In this document: positions 1 through 7,115 of the stretch, in pieces
Layout of the letters: every line of letters starts with the position of its first letter
How positions within the stretch are numbered: position 1 is the stretch's first letter
NCBI GenBank assembly: GCA_035632395.1
Contig: DASQGX010000034.1
Location: 1 to 17,454 of the forward strand
DNA length: 17,454 nt
Reading direction: 5' to 3'
Source: REEB95 sp035632395
Lineage (GTDB): Bacteria > Pseudomonadota > Alphaproteobacteria > ATCC43930 > CGMCC-115725
Made by a program: the position numbers and the translations under genes
The notes under the pieces: generated by a model
The model's input: only the letters and a program-made list of their open reading frames with translations
Database searches by the model: none
Told to the model about the DNA's origin: nothing

Positions 1-1
1 C

Positions 2-589
2 AAGGCGCGCACCATCGTCTGGGAGTTCCCGGATCCAATTCCGATCCATCGGGAGCCGCTCTATACGCCGCGGCGCGACCTGGTGGCGGACTATCCGACG
101 TACAAGGACGTGGCGTCGGCGTGGCGCCTGCCGACGCTCTACCAGTCGATCCAGGAGAAGGACTTCTCCAAGCAGTTCCCGACCATTCTGACATCGGGAC
201 GTCTGGTCGAATATGAAGGCGGTGGCGATGAGACGCGGTCCAATCCCTGGCTTGCCGAGCTGCAGCAGGAGATGTTCGTCGAGATCAACCCGCGCGACGC
301 CAACAACACCGGCGTCAAGAACGGCGATCAGGTCTGGGTCTACGGCCCTGAAGGCGGCAAGGTGAAGGTCGCCGCTAAGGTGATCGACCGCGTCGGCCCG
401 GGCGTCGCCTTCATGCCGTTCCATTTCGGCGGCCATTTCGAGGGCAAGGATCTCAGAGGCAAATATCCGAAGGGCGCCGATCCCTACGTCCTCGGCGAAT
501 CGACGAATACGGCGCAGACCTACGGCTATGACTCGGTCACCCAGATGCAAGAGACCAAAGTAACTCTCTGCCGCATTGAGAAAGCCTGA
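2..589 (+). CDS. fdhA: Formate dehydrogenase alpha (molybdopterin) subunit, C-terminal part
   Basis: This is the end of a gene that enters from the left edge: the frame is open from base 2 and stops with TGA at 587-589, giving about 195 residues. It matches the C-terminal molybdopterin-dinucleotide-binding domain of the DMSO-reductase family, with the typical FPTILTSGR stretch, a beta-barrel region around NPRDANNTGVKNGD, and the FMPFHFGG segment. The catalytic subunit oxidises formate to CO2 at a molybdenum or tungsten bis-pterin centre and passes electrons to the iron-sulphur subunit encoded next. The short ferredoxin subunit and cytochrome b gene that follow point to the FDH3-type respiratory enzyme, usually exported by the Tat pathway. 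The N-terminal signal, the active-site Cys or Sec and the 4Fe-4S motif lie outside the window, so those points cannot be checked. A GTG at 83 is internal and not the true start. Confidence 0.9.
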   Translation, partial: KARTIVWEFPDPIPIHREPLYTPRRDLVADYPTYKDVASAWRLPTLYQSIQEKDFSKQFPTILTSGRLVEYEGGGDETRSNPWLAELQQEMFVEINPRDANNTGVKNGDQVWVYGPEGGKVKVAAKVIDRVGPGVAFMPFHFGGHFEGKDLRGKYPKGADPYVLGESTNTAQTYGYDSVTQMQETKVTLCRIEKA

Positions 590-600
590 GGAGCGGGGCC

Positions 601-1194
601 ATGGCGCGAATGAAATTCCTTTGTGATGCCGAGCGCTGCATCGAGTGCAACGCCTGTGTCACCGCGTGCAAGAACGAGAACGGCGTGCCCTGGGGCGTCA
701 ACCGTCGCCGCGTGGTCACGCTGAACGACGGCCAACCCGGCGAGCGTTCGATTTCGGTCGCCTGCATGCATTGTTCCGATCCGCCATGCATGGCGGTCTG
801 TCCGGTCGATTGCTTCTATCAGACCGAGCAGGGGCTGGTGCTGCATTCGAAGGATCTCTGCATCGGCTGCGGTTATTGCTTCTATGCGTGCCCGTTCGGC
901 GCGCCGCAATATCCGCAGGCGAGCAATTTCGGCGGCCGCGGCAAGATGGACAAATGCACCTTCTGCGGCGGTGGACCCGATAACGTCGACTACAAGTCGG
1001 TGGCCGACGGCGGCTATGGCCGCAACCGCATCGCCGAAGGCAAGCTGCCGCTGTGCGCGGAAATGTGCGCGACCAAGGCGCTCCTTGCCGGCGACGGCAA
1101 TGTCGTTGCCGACATCTATCGCGAGCGGGTGGTGGCGCGCGGCTTCGGCTCCGGCGCGTGGGGCTGGGGCACGGCGTATCAGCAGAAAGGCTGA
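601..1194 (+). CDS. fdhB: Formate dehydrogenase iron-sulphur (beta) subunit, FDH3 type
   Basis: A 197-residue polyferredoxin that carries electrons from the molybdenum subunit to the membrane cytochrome b. Four cysteine groups suited to four [4Fe-4S] clusters are visible: C8/C13/C16/C19/C23 (RCIECNACVTAC), C55/C58/C63/C67 (CMHCSDPPCMAVCP), C87/C90/C93/C97 (CIGCGYCFYACP), and C119/C122 with C152/C156. It lacks the long C-terminal membrane anchor of the E. coli FdnH/FdoH type, which fits the shorter FDH3 class. The ATG at 601 is set by a GAGGAG Shine-Dalgarno at 588-593 that overlaps the stop of the alpha subunit, so the two are translationally close. It is followed 8 bases later by the cytochrome b subunit. 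The family is certain; FDH3 rather than another formate dehydrogenase subtype is inferred from length and neighbours. Confidence 0.93.
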   Translation: MARMKFLCDAERCIECNACVTACKNENGVPWGVNRRRVVTLNDGQPGERSISVACMHCSDPPCMAVCPVDCFYQTEQGLVLHSKDLCIGCGYCFYACPFGAPQYPQASNFGGRGKMDKCTFCGGGPDNVDYKSVADGGYGRNRIAEGKLPLCAEMCATKALLAGDGNVVADIYRERVVARGFGSGAWGWGTAYQQKG

Positions 1195-1202
1195 CGCTGC
1201 CA

Positions 1203-2294
1203 ATGAAACGGACCGCGCCGCGCCGCAGCGTCCTGCAAGCGTTTCTCCTGGCGCTCGCACTTGTCTTCGGCATGAGTGCGATCGGCATGGGCGCCGCCGT
1301 GGTGCTTTACGGCGGGCCGGCACAGGCGCAGCGCTCGGCGGATCAGCCGCGCAATACCGCCGGTCCGCCCGGCGCCGATTTGTGGCGTGCGGTGCGCCAC
1401 GGCGCCCAAGGCGACGTATCGATCCCCAACAAGATGGCGGGCGTGCTGATCCAGCCGGGTCAGAGTTTTCGCCAGTGGCACAATGGCCCGCTGACGATCT
1501 GGGGCGCGATCGTCGAGATCGGCATCATCGCGCTGCTGGCGATTTTCTTCGTCGTTCGCGGCCGCATCCGCATCCACGGCGGTTGGAGCGGACGGGTGGT
1601 GACCCGCTTCAGCGAATACGAACGCTTCGTCCATTGGCTGACCGCCGGCAGCTTCGTCGTGCTCGGCCTGACCGGCCTCAACATGCTCTACGGTCGCTAC
1701 GTGTTGCATCCGATCCTCGGCGGCACGCTGTTCGCGTGGCTCACCTGGATCGGCAAGCTGCTGCACAACTATCTCGCTTTCGCGTTCATGATCGGCATCG
1801 TGCTGATGTTTTTAAGGTGGGTCGCGGAGAATTTGCCGGCGCGCGGCGACTGGGCGTGGCTGAAGCAGGGTGGCGGCATGTTCACGAAGGCGCAAAGCAC
1901 GCCGCCGGCGGGTAAGTTCAACGCCGGCCAGAAGATTCTGTTCTGGTTGGTGATTCTCGGCGGCATATCGATCACGGTGTCGGGCCTGGCGCTGCTGTTC
2001 CCCTTCACCTTCCATTGGTTTTCGTCGACCTTCGCGGTGCTGAACGTCTTCGGCTTGCACTTGCCGACCGACTTGACGCCTCTGGCCGAGACGCAGTTGT
2101 CGCAGTTGTGGCACGCGGCCGTCGGGTTGTTGTTCATTGCGCTCATCATCGCTCACATCTACCTCGGCACGCTCGGCATGGAAGGCGCCTTCGACGCGAT
2201 GGCGAACGGCCAAGTCGATGCCAACTGGGCCAAGGAACATCATCCGCAGTGGGCGGCAAAGCCGGCCGAGCGTCCGGCTGGCAGCGACGATTGA
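1203..2294 (+). CDS. fdhC: Formate dehydrogenase cytochrome b (gamma) subunit
   Basis: A 363-residue membrane cytochrome b556-type subunit that should accept electrons from the iron-sulphur subunit and reduce quinone. The N-terminus has a basic stretch and a hydrophobic segment (about residues 10-42) ending in PAQAQ, like a cleaved signal or first membrane helix. A periplasmic stretch with VLIQPGQSFRQWHNGP follows, a hallmark of the long gamma subunits. Further helices lie near residues 98-118, 143-163, 175-205, 245-268 and 300-322. Candidate haem-ligand histidines are H144 (FVHWLT), H188 (LLHNYL), H304 (LWHAAVG) and H318 (IAHIYLGT). The ATG at 1203 was chosen because it starts just after the beta-subunit stop and gives the expected signal-like N-terminus; earlier in-frame starts would overlap the beta gene. 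The ribosome-binding site is weak (AAAGG near 1186), suggesting coupling to the gene upstream. Confidence 0.9.
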   Translation: MKRTAPRRSVLQAFLLALALVFGMSAIGMGAAVVLYGGPAQAQRSADQPRNTAGPPGADLWRAVRHGAQGDVSIPNKMAGVLIQPGQSFRQWHNGPLTIWGAIVEIGIIALLAIFFVVRGRIRIHGGWSGRVVTRFSEYERFVHWLTAGSFVVLGLTGLNMLYGRYVLHPILGGTLFAWLTWIGKLLHNYLAFAFMIGIVLMFLRWVAENLPARGDWAWLKQGGGMFTKAQSTPPAGKFNAGQKILFWLVILGGISITVSGLALLFPFTFHWFSSTFAVLNVFGLHLPTDLTPLAETQLSQLWHAAVGLLFIALIIAHIYLGTLGMEGAFDAMANGQVDANWAKEHHPQWAAKPAERPAGSDD

Positions 2295-2314
2295 GGCGCG
2301 GCGGGGAGGCGAGA

Positions 2315-2722
2315 GTGCGGCGCGCGGCGTTCCTGACGACGGTGATTTCGACCCTGGTGGCGCTGCCGCTGGCGGCGCACGCCGCGCAGCCGTACAAGCC
2401 GGCGGCGCCGGCCGGCGTCGACCAAACGGCGCAAAAACTGACGCAGGAAATCACCCAGCGCTACGGCGTCCAGGTTTTGCGTGCCGATCGCGAACTGCTC
2501 GACGGCAAGCCGGTCTACCGCATGGTGGTGATGAATCCGGGCGGCGACTTCAATGAGGCCTATGCGGTTCACACCTTGGTGGTCGATGCCGCCAGCGGCG
2601 CACTCGTGCCGCAGTTCGCGCAACTGCCGGCGGGTTACGATTTGGCGGTGCCGCCGGATCGCACGCTGCGCGATGACGGCAGCGGCGTCACGATCCGGCG
2701 CGAGACATTCTCGAAACTCTAA
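2315..2722 (+). CDS. Exported PepSY-like small protein, formate dehydrogenase operon
   Basis: A 135-residue protein starting at GTG 2315, with a strong GGGGAGG ribosome-binding site just upstream (about 2302-2308) and only 20 bases after the cytochrome b gene. The N-terminus (RRAAFLTTVISTLVALPLAAHAAQ) is a clear signal peptide with a probable AHA-AQ cleavage site, so the mature protein should be periplasmic. The mature part, near residues 38-95, has the pattern of a PepSY domain: a helix (QKLTQEITQRYG), a strand with a conserved GKPVYRMVV, then a second strand ending in VVDAASGALV. PepSY domains are found in inhibitory propeptides and sensory or membrane proteins. No metal or haem motif is visible, and it has no cysteine. 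A role in assembly or regulation of the dehydrogenase is inferred only from operon position. Confidence 0.72.
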   Translation: MRRAAFLTTVISTLVALPLAAHAAQPYKPAAPAGVDQTAQKLTQEITQRYGVQVLRADRELLDGKPVYRMVVMNPGGDFNEAYAVHTLVVDAASGALVPQFAQLPAGYDLAVPPDRTLRDDGSGVTIRRETFSKL

Positions 2723-2748
2723 CCGGTATCGTCGCCGAGGAGACGTGC

Positions 2749-2889
2749 ATGAGTGCCCTGCTTGCCAGCAAAGCCTTTCTCGCCGGCGTGGTCGTTGCGC
2801 TCGGAATTGGAATCGTTGCCTGCGTCGTATCGTGGAGCGTCGATCTCAGCGCCCGCGCTACCTACACGACTGCAAGCGTGCGTCTCTAG
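2749..2889 (+). CDS. 46-residue single-pass membrane protein
   Basis: A short reading frame from ATG 2749 to TAG 2887-2889 preceded by a good GAGGAG ribosome-binding site at 2737-2742. The product is 46 residues: a brief N-terminus (MSALLASK), a hydrophobic segment from about residue 10 to 29 (FLAGVVVALGIGIVACVVSW), and a polar tail of about 17 residues. It follows the PepSY-like gene by 26 bases on the same strand, so it is probably the last or next-to-last gene of the formate dehydrogenase transcript. I do not recognise a family. Small single-helix proteins often act as assembly or stabilising subunits of respiratory complexes; that is a possibility here, not something the sequence proves. 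The start is well supported by the ribosome-binding site and by helix placement. Confidence 0.6.
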   Translation: MSALLASKAFLAGVVVALGIGIVACVVSWSVDLSARATYTTASVRL

Positions 2890-2966
2890 CGCACTCGAAT
2901 GGCTGCGGCGAGCGGGACCAGAGCCGGCGGCGATATTCAAGCGGGGGAAGAAACAGGAAGGCGGTC

Positions 2967-3194
2967 GTGGTACGCCGCATCGTCGCGCATTGGATTTCCG
3001 GGCTGAGCCTGGCGGATTTCAAGGCCGAGCTGGCGGCTGTGCGGAAGGCGGAGGTGCGGCGCACGCATGAGCGGCAGGAAGCGGACGCAGCTGCGTGGCG
3101 AGCGCTTGCTGGAGTGCAGGACGAGCAAGACGAGGCAACCCTCTGCGTGAACTGGAAGTCAGTTTTCTCTGTTTATCTCGGACGCCGGCACTGA
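2967..3194 (+). CDS. Possible small basic/helical protein, unrecognised
   Basis: A candidate 75-residue gene starting at GTG 2967 with a strong AGGAAGG ribosome-binding site at 2955-2961 and ending with TGA at 3192-3194. Most codons in its first 60 positions end in G or C, as in the surrounding genes. The middle (residues about 13-55) reads as a charged amphipathic helix (LADFKAELAAVRKAEVRR and onward) rich in Ala, Glu and Arg. The last 15 codons are less GC-biased, so the true end could be degraded. No family is recognised. It lies 77 bases after the 46-residue membrane protein gene and just before the DUF4142-like gene. Together with 2890-2966 and 3195-3225, which hold nothing clear, it fills the stretch between two firm genes. 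It could equally be a decayed gene fragment. Confidence 0.35.
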   Translation: MVRRIVAHWISGLSLADFKAELAAVRKAEVRRTHERQEADAAAWRALAGVQDEQDEATLCVNWKSVFSVYLGRRH

Positions 3195-3225
3195 AAGGGA
3201 TGATATTTAATATGGGGCGAGAGAC

Positions 3226-3816
3226 ATGACAGCATCGCGACCGACCAAATTTGTGATTGCTTCCATGGCTATGTTTTGCGTTTTCGCCACTGTCGGGCCG
3301 GCAAATGCGGCGCAGCCAAATGTGTCCAACGGCGATCGCACGTTCGCCGAAGAAATGGCAAAGAACAATGCAGCCGAGGCAGCAGCCGCAGAGCTCGCCC
3401 AGAAATTGACCGGGCGCGGCGATATTCGAAACATCGCGCAAGATGTACTCGACGAACGCGCCGCGACGGATGCGCAGCTGCGCGCGGTCGCATCGCAAGA
3501 TGGCCTCAATCTGTCGTTCCAACCCAACGCCGCCGCCCTAGGTAACCTCAAGGAGCTTGCGGTGCTCCACGGCGTTGCATTCGATCGTCGTTTTATCGCG
3601 GACGCCGAGAGCGCGCTGGAGAACGATCTTAGCGCTGCGGCACACGAGGCACGTGATGGTGTAAATCCGGGTCTGCGGTATATCGCAGTGAATCGCCGGC
3701 CGTGGCTGTTGGCGCAACAACGCCTGCTCGAACAGATTTCCAATGGCTCGACAATTGGGGCAGGGCCGGAGGCGGCTCCGTTGGGGTGGCATTACCAGCC
3801 ACCGCCCTCCCATTGA
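3226..3816 (+). CDS. Exported DUF4142-like protein
   Basis: A 196-residue protein with a signal peptide (residues about 1-28, hydrophobic core VIASMAMFCVFATVG, probable cleavage after ANA). The remainder is helical and follows the DUF4142 pattern: a first helix with FAEEMAKNNAAEAAAAELAQ, a segment ending near DERAATDAQLRAVASQDGLNL, then FDRRFIADAESALENDLSAAAHEA and NPGLRYIAVNRRPWLLAQQRLLEQ. DUF4142 is a ferritin-like helical fold in exported proteins of unknown function, common in stress-responsive gene clusters of rhizobia. The usual histidines of the family (KMVADH-type and the one near the last helix) are not obvious here, so this is a divergent member and metal binding is doubtful. The ATG at 3226 has a purine-rich GGGGCGAGAG ribosome-binding site. 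A Pro-rich tail closes the protein. Followed by a DUF2945 gene after a very short gap. Confidence 0.6.
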   Translation: MTASRPTKFVIASMAMFCVFATVGPANAAQPNVSNGDRTFAEEMAKNNAAEAAAAELAQKLTGRGDIRNIAQDVLDERAATDAQLRAVASQDGLNLSFQPNAAALGNLKELAVLHGVAFDRRFIADAESALENDLSAAAHEARDGVNPGLRYIAVNRRPWLLAQQRLLEQISNGSTIGAGPEAAPLGWHYQPPPSH

Positions 3817-3833
3817 GTTCGGTGCGAACGCGG

Positions 3834-4049
3834 GTGACAAAGCGATACAAAGTCGGCGACCACGTAAGCTGGAACTCCGAGGCCGGTCGCGTCAGGGGCC
3901 ACATCGTCAAGGTGCATGCGCGGAATGTGGTGTTCAAAGGCTACACGCACCACGCCAGCGCCGACGAACCGCAATATGAAATCAAAAGCGATGTGACCGA
4001 TCACATCGCCATGCACAAGGGCAGCGCCCTGACGAAATTGCGAAACTGA
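3834..4049 (+). CDS. DUF2945 (hypervirulence-associated, Tudor-like) protein
   Basis: A 71-residue protein starting with GTG 3834 and ending TGA 4047-4049. The sequence matches DUF2945, also described as the hypervirulence-associated Tudor domain: KVGDHVSWNSEAGRVRGHIVKV, then GYTHHASADEPQYEIKSDVTDHIAMHKGSALTKL, covering the whole protein. The family is a small SH3/Tudor-like barrel found in bacteria and fungi; its biochemical role is not established. A second in-frame GTG at 3822 would add four residues and overlaps little upstream; I prefer 3834 because family members begin only a few residues before the KxGDxVxWNS motif. It follows the DUF4142-like gene by 17 bases and is probably cotranscribed. 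The stop faces the nitric oxide reductase gene tail-to-tail across about 100 bases. Confidence 0.82.
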   Translation: MTKRYKVGDHVSWNSEAGRVRGHIVKVHARNVVFKGYTHHASADEPQYEIKSDVTDHIAMHKGSALTKLRN

Positions 4050-4149
4050 TCCGCGCTGCCAATTCGCCACGGCCGTATAGCGCCAAGAACCCGTAAATGG
4101 TGCCGCTGTTCGAGCTCGATGCGCAGAAAACTGCGGCGACTTCCAGCGA

Positions 4150-6477
4150 CTATTCTGCCGCCTTCGTTCGGGTTCGCTGCGTCAAACGCTCCGCCAGGGA
4201 TGGGAACATAGGCCCGAGCTTGATGAGAAAGTCCCACGCCATCAGGATCGCGGCCAGCGCGAACGGCACGTCGCCGACGAAGCGCAGCCACTGCCAAAGC
4301 AGCGTCGTGTCGTAGAATCCCAGGCTGCGCGCATAGGCGAAGCCGTGTTCGTAGACGGCTTCGAGCTGCGGCCAGCCGATCGGGAAGAAGTTGAGCGCGA
4401 TCCACAGCACCAGCCCGGCGTTGTACAGCCAGAACGCCCAGAGGCCGAGCTTTTCGCTGAACTTGGCCTGCTCGCCGGCGGCATAACGCAGGCAGAAATA
4501 GATCAGCCCGATCGCGAGCAAGCCGAAGGCGCCGAACAGTGACGTATGCGCATGGTTCAAGGTGAGGAACGTGCCGTGCTCGTAGTAGTTGACCAGCGGC
4601 GCGTTGAGCGTGCCGCCGCCGAACACGCCGGCGCCGACGAAGTTCCAGAAGGCCGAGCCGAGAACATAGGTGTAGGCGAGTCCGTAGCGGAACTGTCGCT
4701 GCCGCTGGATGAGGTCGTGGTGCTCCATGCCGTCAAGGATCAGCAGCACCAGCGGCAGCACTTCGATGAACGAGAACATGCTGCCGACCGGCACCCACAG
4801 CCCCGGCCCGCCGACCCAGTAGATGTGGTGGCCGGTGCCGAGCACGCCGCCGAGGAAAATCAAAATCAGCTCGAGATAGACCGAGCGTTCGGCGAGCTGA
4901 CGCGAGACTAGGCCGAGGCCCATGAGGAGATAGGCGCTCACCGCCGCGGCGAAGAACTCGAACGACTGCTCGACCCAGAGGTGGACGACCCACCACCGCC
5001 AGAAATCGGTGATCGTGAACGACGGATTGACGTTGAACAGCGGAATCATACCGAAGACGTAAAGCAGGGCAATGTTGGTGGTCGACGCCCACAGGAGGTG
5101 TTCGAGCCGGATGCGGCCGGTCCAGAACTGCCGGGTCGCCACGCGCAGGGTTTCCCACGACGGCCACAGTGCACGCAGGATAAGCGCGCTCCAGAACACC
5201 AACCCGACGAAGAAGCCGATCTGCCAGAAGCGGCCGAGCTCGAGATAGGACAGCCCCTGATTGCCGAACCAGAACCATCCGCTGCGGATGATGTCCATAA
5301 TGCCGAGATAGTCGCCGATGACTGCGCCGGCGACGACGACCACCGTTGCCCAGAACAAGAGATCGACAAGCGGCCCCTGGGCGCGCGCTTCGCGGCCGCT
5401 GATAGCGGGTGCGATGAACAGCGCCGCGCCAATCCACGAAAGCCCGATCCAGATGATCGGCGTCTGGATGTGGATGCTGCGCCAGAAGTTGAAGGGCAGC
5501 ACGCTGTCCAGGCGGATGCCGTAGAAACTGACGCGATCGACATAGTAGTGGCCGAGCATGGCGCCCGCTAAAATCTGCAGCAACAGAAGCGCCGCGACGA
5601 CGAGGAAGTACTTGCCGACCTTGCGCTGGCTCCCGGTCAGACCGCGAAACCGCACGAGAATGGGATCCATCGTGCCCTTGTCGTCCACCCGGATGTAGCG
5701 GTGATAGGCAAAGAGCACGGCGCCGAAGCAGAAGAACGTGAAGCAGAAGCTGATCCACGTCCAAATGAAAGTGCTGCCTGTCGCCGTATTGCCGACCAGC
5801 GGTTCGTACGGCCAGTTCTGCGTCCAAGACACGTCGGTTCCAGGCCGCCGGGCGACGGTGGTGAGCGCGGAATAGAGGATGAAGTCCGCCGTCTTCGCAG
5901 CACTGGCCTCGTCGAGGCTGTACGCTTTCGTCCATCCCGCAGCGAAATCCTGACGAAGAAGCTGCTGCGCGATTTGTGTCCGGAGCGTCTTGATGGCGGC
6001 GGCGACAGGTGCAGCAATGCGGGCGTCGGCTTGCGTCAGGTCGACGCCTTTGAGTGCGCGCTGCATCGCCGCCTGCGCGGCCATCTGATCCTCGGCATCG
6101 AGCGCCGCAAACGGCTTACCGAAGCGTTGGCGAGCGATGGCGTCCTCAGTCAGTTGGCCGAGCTCCACCAGATACTTGGCGGTATAGTCCTCGCCGAAAT
6201 ACGAACCCATCCCATAGATGCTGCCGTAATCCATCAGGTCGGCGCGCTGGAACGACGCCTTGCCGTCGACGATGTCCTGCGAAGTCATTAGCACGTTGCC
6301 GTCGGCGGTGACGAAGCGGTCGGGCTGCGGCGGCGCGGTGCGATAAGTGACATCGGTCGCCCAGCCGAGCAGGGCGAAGGTGGCGATGGCGATTGCCAGC
6401 AGCACCCATTTCAGGACGTTGCTGACGCGATCCTCTTCCATCCGACGCAGAACGGTTTGGTTGCTGATTGTCGTCAT
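4150..6477 (-). CDS. norZ: Quinol-dependent nitric oxide reductase, single subunit (qNOR)
   Basis: A 775-residue integral membrane enzyme reducing two NO to N2O with electrons from quinol. Length and architecture fit qNOR: an N-terminal helix (near residues 22-42), a long extracytoplasmic domain with DLMDYGSIYGMGSYFGEDYTAKYL (an approximately conserved qNOR stretch), then about 13 helices resembling haem-copper oxidases. Metal ligands match the NorB pattern: low-spin haem H336 (SIHIQ) and H644, haem b3 H642 (NHAH), non-haem iron H499, H550 and H551 (HLWVE, TGHHIYW), with E503 as the glutamate ligand. The ATG at 6477 is chosen because a GAGGAAA ribosome-binding site sits about 8 bases upstream; a start at 6513 would lack it. 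The AhpD-like gene lies 71 bases upstream on the same strand and is probably cotranscribed. No nitrite reductase is in view, so NO detoxification or partial denitrification are both possible. Confidence 0.95.
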   Translation of the reverse strand: MTTISNQTVLRRMEEDRVSNVLKWVLLAIAIATFALLGWATDVTYRTAPPQPDRFVTADGNVLMTSQDIVDGKASFQRADLMDYGSIYGMGSYFGEDYTAKYLVELGQLTEDAIARQRFGKPFAALDAEDQMAAQAAMQRALKGVDLTQADARIAAPVAAAIKTLRTQIAQQLLRQDFAAGWTKAYSLDEASAAKTADFILYSALTTVARRPGTDVSWTQNWPYEPLVGNTATGSTFIWTWISFCFTFFCFGAVLFAYHRYIRVDDKGTMDPILVRFRGLTGSQRKVGKYFLVVAALLLLQILAGAMLGHYYVDRVSFYGIRLDSVLPFNFWRSIHIQTPIIWIGLSWIGAALFIAPAISGREARAQGPLVDLLFWATVVVVAGAVIGDYLGIMDIIRSGWFWFGNQGLSYLELGRFWQIGFFVGLVFWSALILRALWPSWETLRVATRQFWTGRIRLEHLLWASTTNIALLYVFGMIPLFNVNPSFTITDFWRWWVVHLWVEQSFEFFAAAVSAYLLMGLGLVSRQLAERSVYLELILIFLGGVLGTGHHIYWVGGPGLWVPVGSMFSFIEVLPLVLLILDGMEHHDLIQRQRQFRYGLAYTYVLGSAFWNFVGAGVFGGGTLNAPLVNYYEHGTFLTLNHAHTSLFGAFGLLAIGLIYFCLRYAAGEQAKFSEKLGLWAFWLYNAGLVLWIALNFFPIGWPQLEAVYEHGFAYARSLGFYDTTLLWQWLRFVGDVPFALAAILMAWDFLIKLGPMFPSLAERLTQRTRTKAAE

Positions 6478-6548
6478 TGGCTTTCCTCGGTCGCGCCTGT
6501 CGTTTCCTGGCACTTGCCGGCGTGCGATCTATCCGCGTCGGTAGACGC

Positions 6549-6899
6549 TCAGCCGTGCGCCGGCGGCACTGCTGCCTCGCTCATTGTCGTCAACGCGATG
6601 GTGGAATGAGCATAGGCGCCACCAGCACGCATTTCAGCTGCGACCCAGATCGCTTCCATCAATTCTTTTTCGGTCGCGCCATGGCGGAGGGCGGCTTTGG
6701 TATGCCCGCGTATGCAATAGGGGCATTGCGTCACGTGCGCCACCGCAACAGCGATCAACTGCTTGGTTTTAGCCGGCAGCGCTCCATCGGCGAACACGTG
6801 ATTGCTGAATGTCTGGAAGGCGTTCTCGATTTCGGGTGCTAGAGCGCGACGTTTGCTGGCGGTTGCGGGCGATGGAAGCGGGTACAGCGTTTCAGCCAT
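6549..6899 (-). CDS. Carboxymuconolactone decarboxylase / AhpD-like protein
   Basis: A 116-residue protein of the CMD/AhpD fold. The core runs from about residue 25 to 105 with KTKQLIAVAVAHVTQCPYCIRGH containing the CxxC pair C59/C62 and H66, the redox motif used by alkylhydroperoxidase D-like proteins. The glutamate usually found about 12 residues before the first Cys in AhpD (KELIAL pattern) is a glutamine here (Q47), so the proton relay may differ. The ATG at 6899 is set by a GAGAGGA ribosome-binding site 7-8 bases away. It precedes the nitric oxide reductase on the same strand; a thiol peroxidase-type protein beside an NO reductase suggests joint protection against nitrosative and oxidative stress. 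Peroxidase activity is family-based inference; the actual substrate is unknown, and many CMD proteins have no proven function. Confidence 0.85.
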   Translation of the reverse strand: MAETLYPLPSPATASKRRALAPEIENAFQTFSNHVFADGALPAKTKQLIAVAVAHVTQCPYCIRGHTKAALRHGATEKELMEAIWVAAEMRAGGAYAHSTIALTTMSEAAVPPAHG

Positions 6900-6951
6900 C
6901 GGATGTCCTCTCTCATTGCGGAGCCGAATGGGCGAGATTTAAAGCCCTTTT

Positions 6952-6968
6952 CGAAAACGTGGTTTTCG
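6952..6968. promoter_or_regulatory. Perfect 7-3-7 inverted repeat before the AhpD-like/nitric oxide reductase genes
   Basis: CGAAAAC at 6952-6958, spacer GTG, then GTTTTCG at 6962-6968 form a perfect inverted repeat. An overlapping 10-base palindrome TTTTCGAAAA lies at 6948-6957. Both are 50-70 bases upstream of the ATG at 6899, where an operator or activator site would be expected. It does not match the FNR/NnrR consensus TTGAT-N4-ATCAA, and I cannot assign a regulator. The rest of 6900-7115 shows no gene. Confidence 0.4.
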
Positions 6969-7115
6969 CGGCGACAGTCGAGCTTCGCTCCATGACACCG
7001 GTCCACGCTAGACGATTTTTCATCGCACGAGGCAAATACACGCCCGCCGCACGACTCTCCCAATGTCCAATCGGGATTTCCGTAACGTGGGAAATGCTTG
7101 GATGAAAATCGGACG

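Noticed and set aside
4122..4135. CGCAG-AAAA-CTGCG hairpin between the convergent DUF2945 and norZ genes
   Set aside because: A short stem with no T-run on either side, so not a supported Rho-independent terminator.
4733..5935. A 400-codon open frame within norZ in another frame of the same strand
   Set aside because: The translation is Arg/Ser/His-rich with no family pattern, while the overlapping qNOR frame is clearly the real one.
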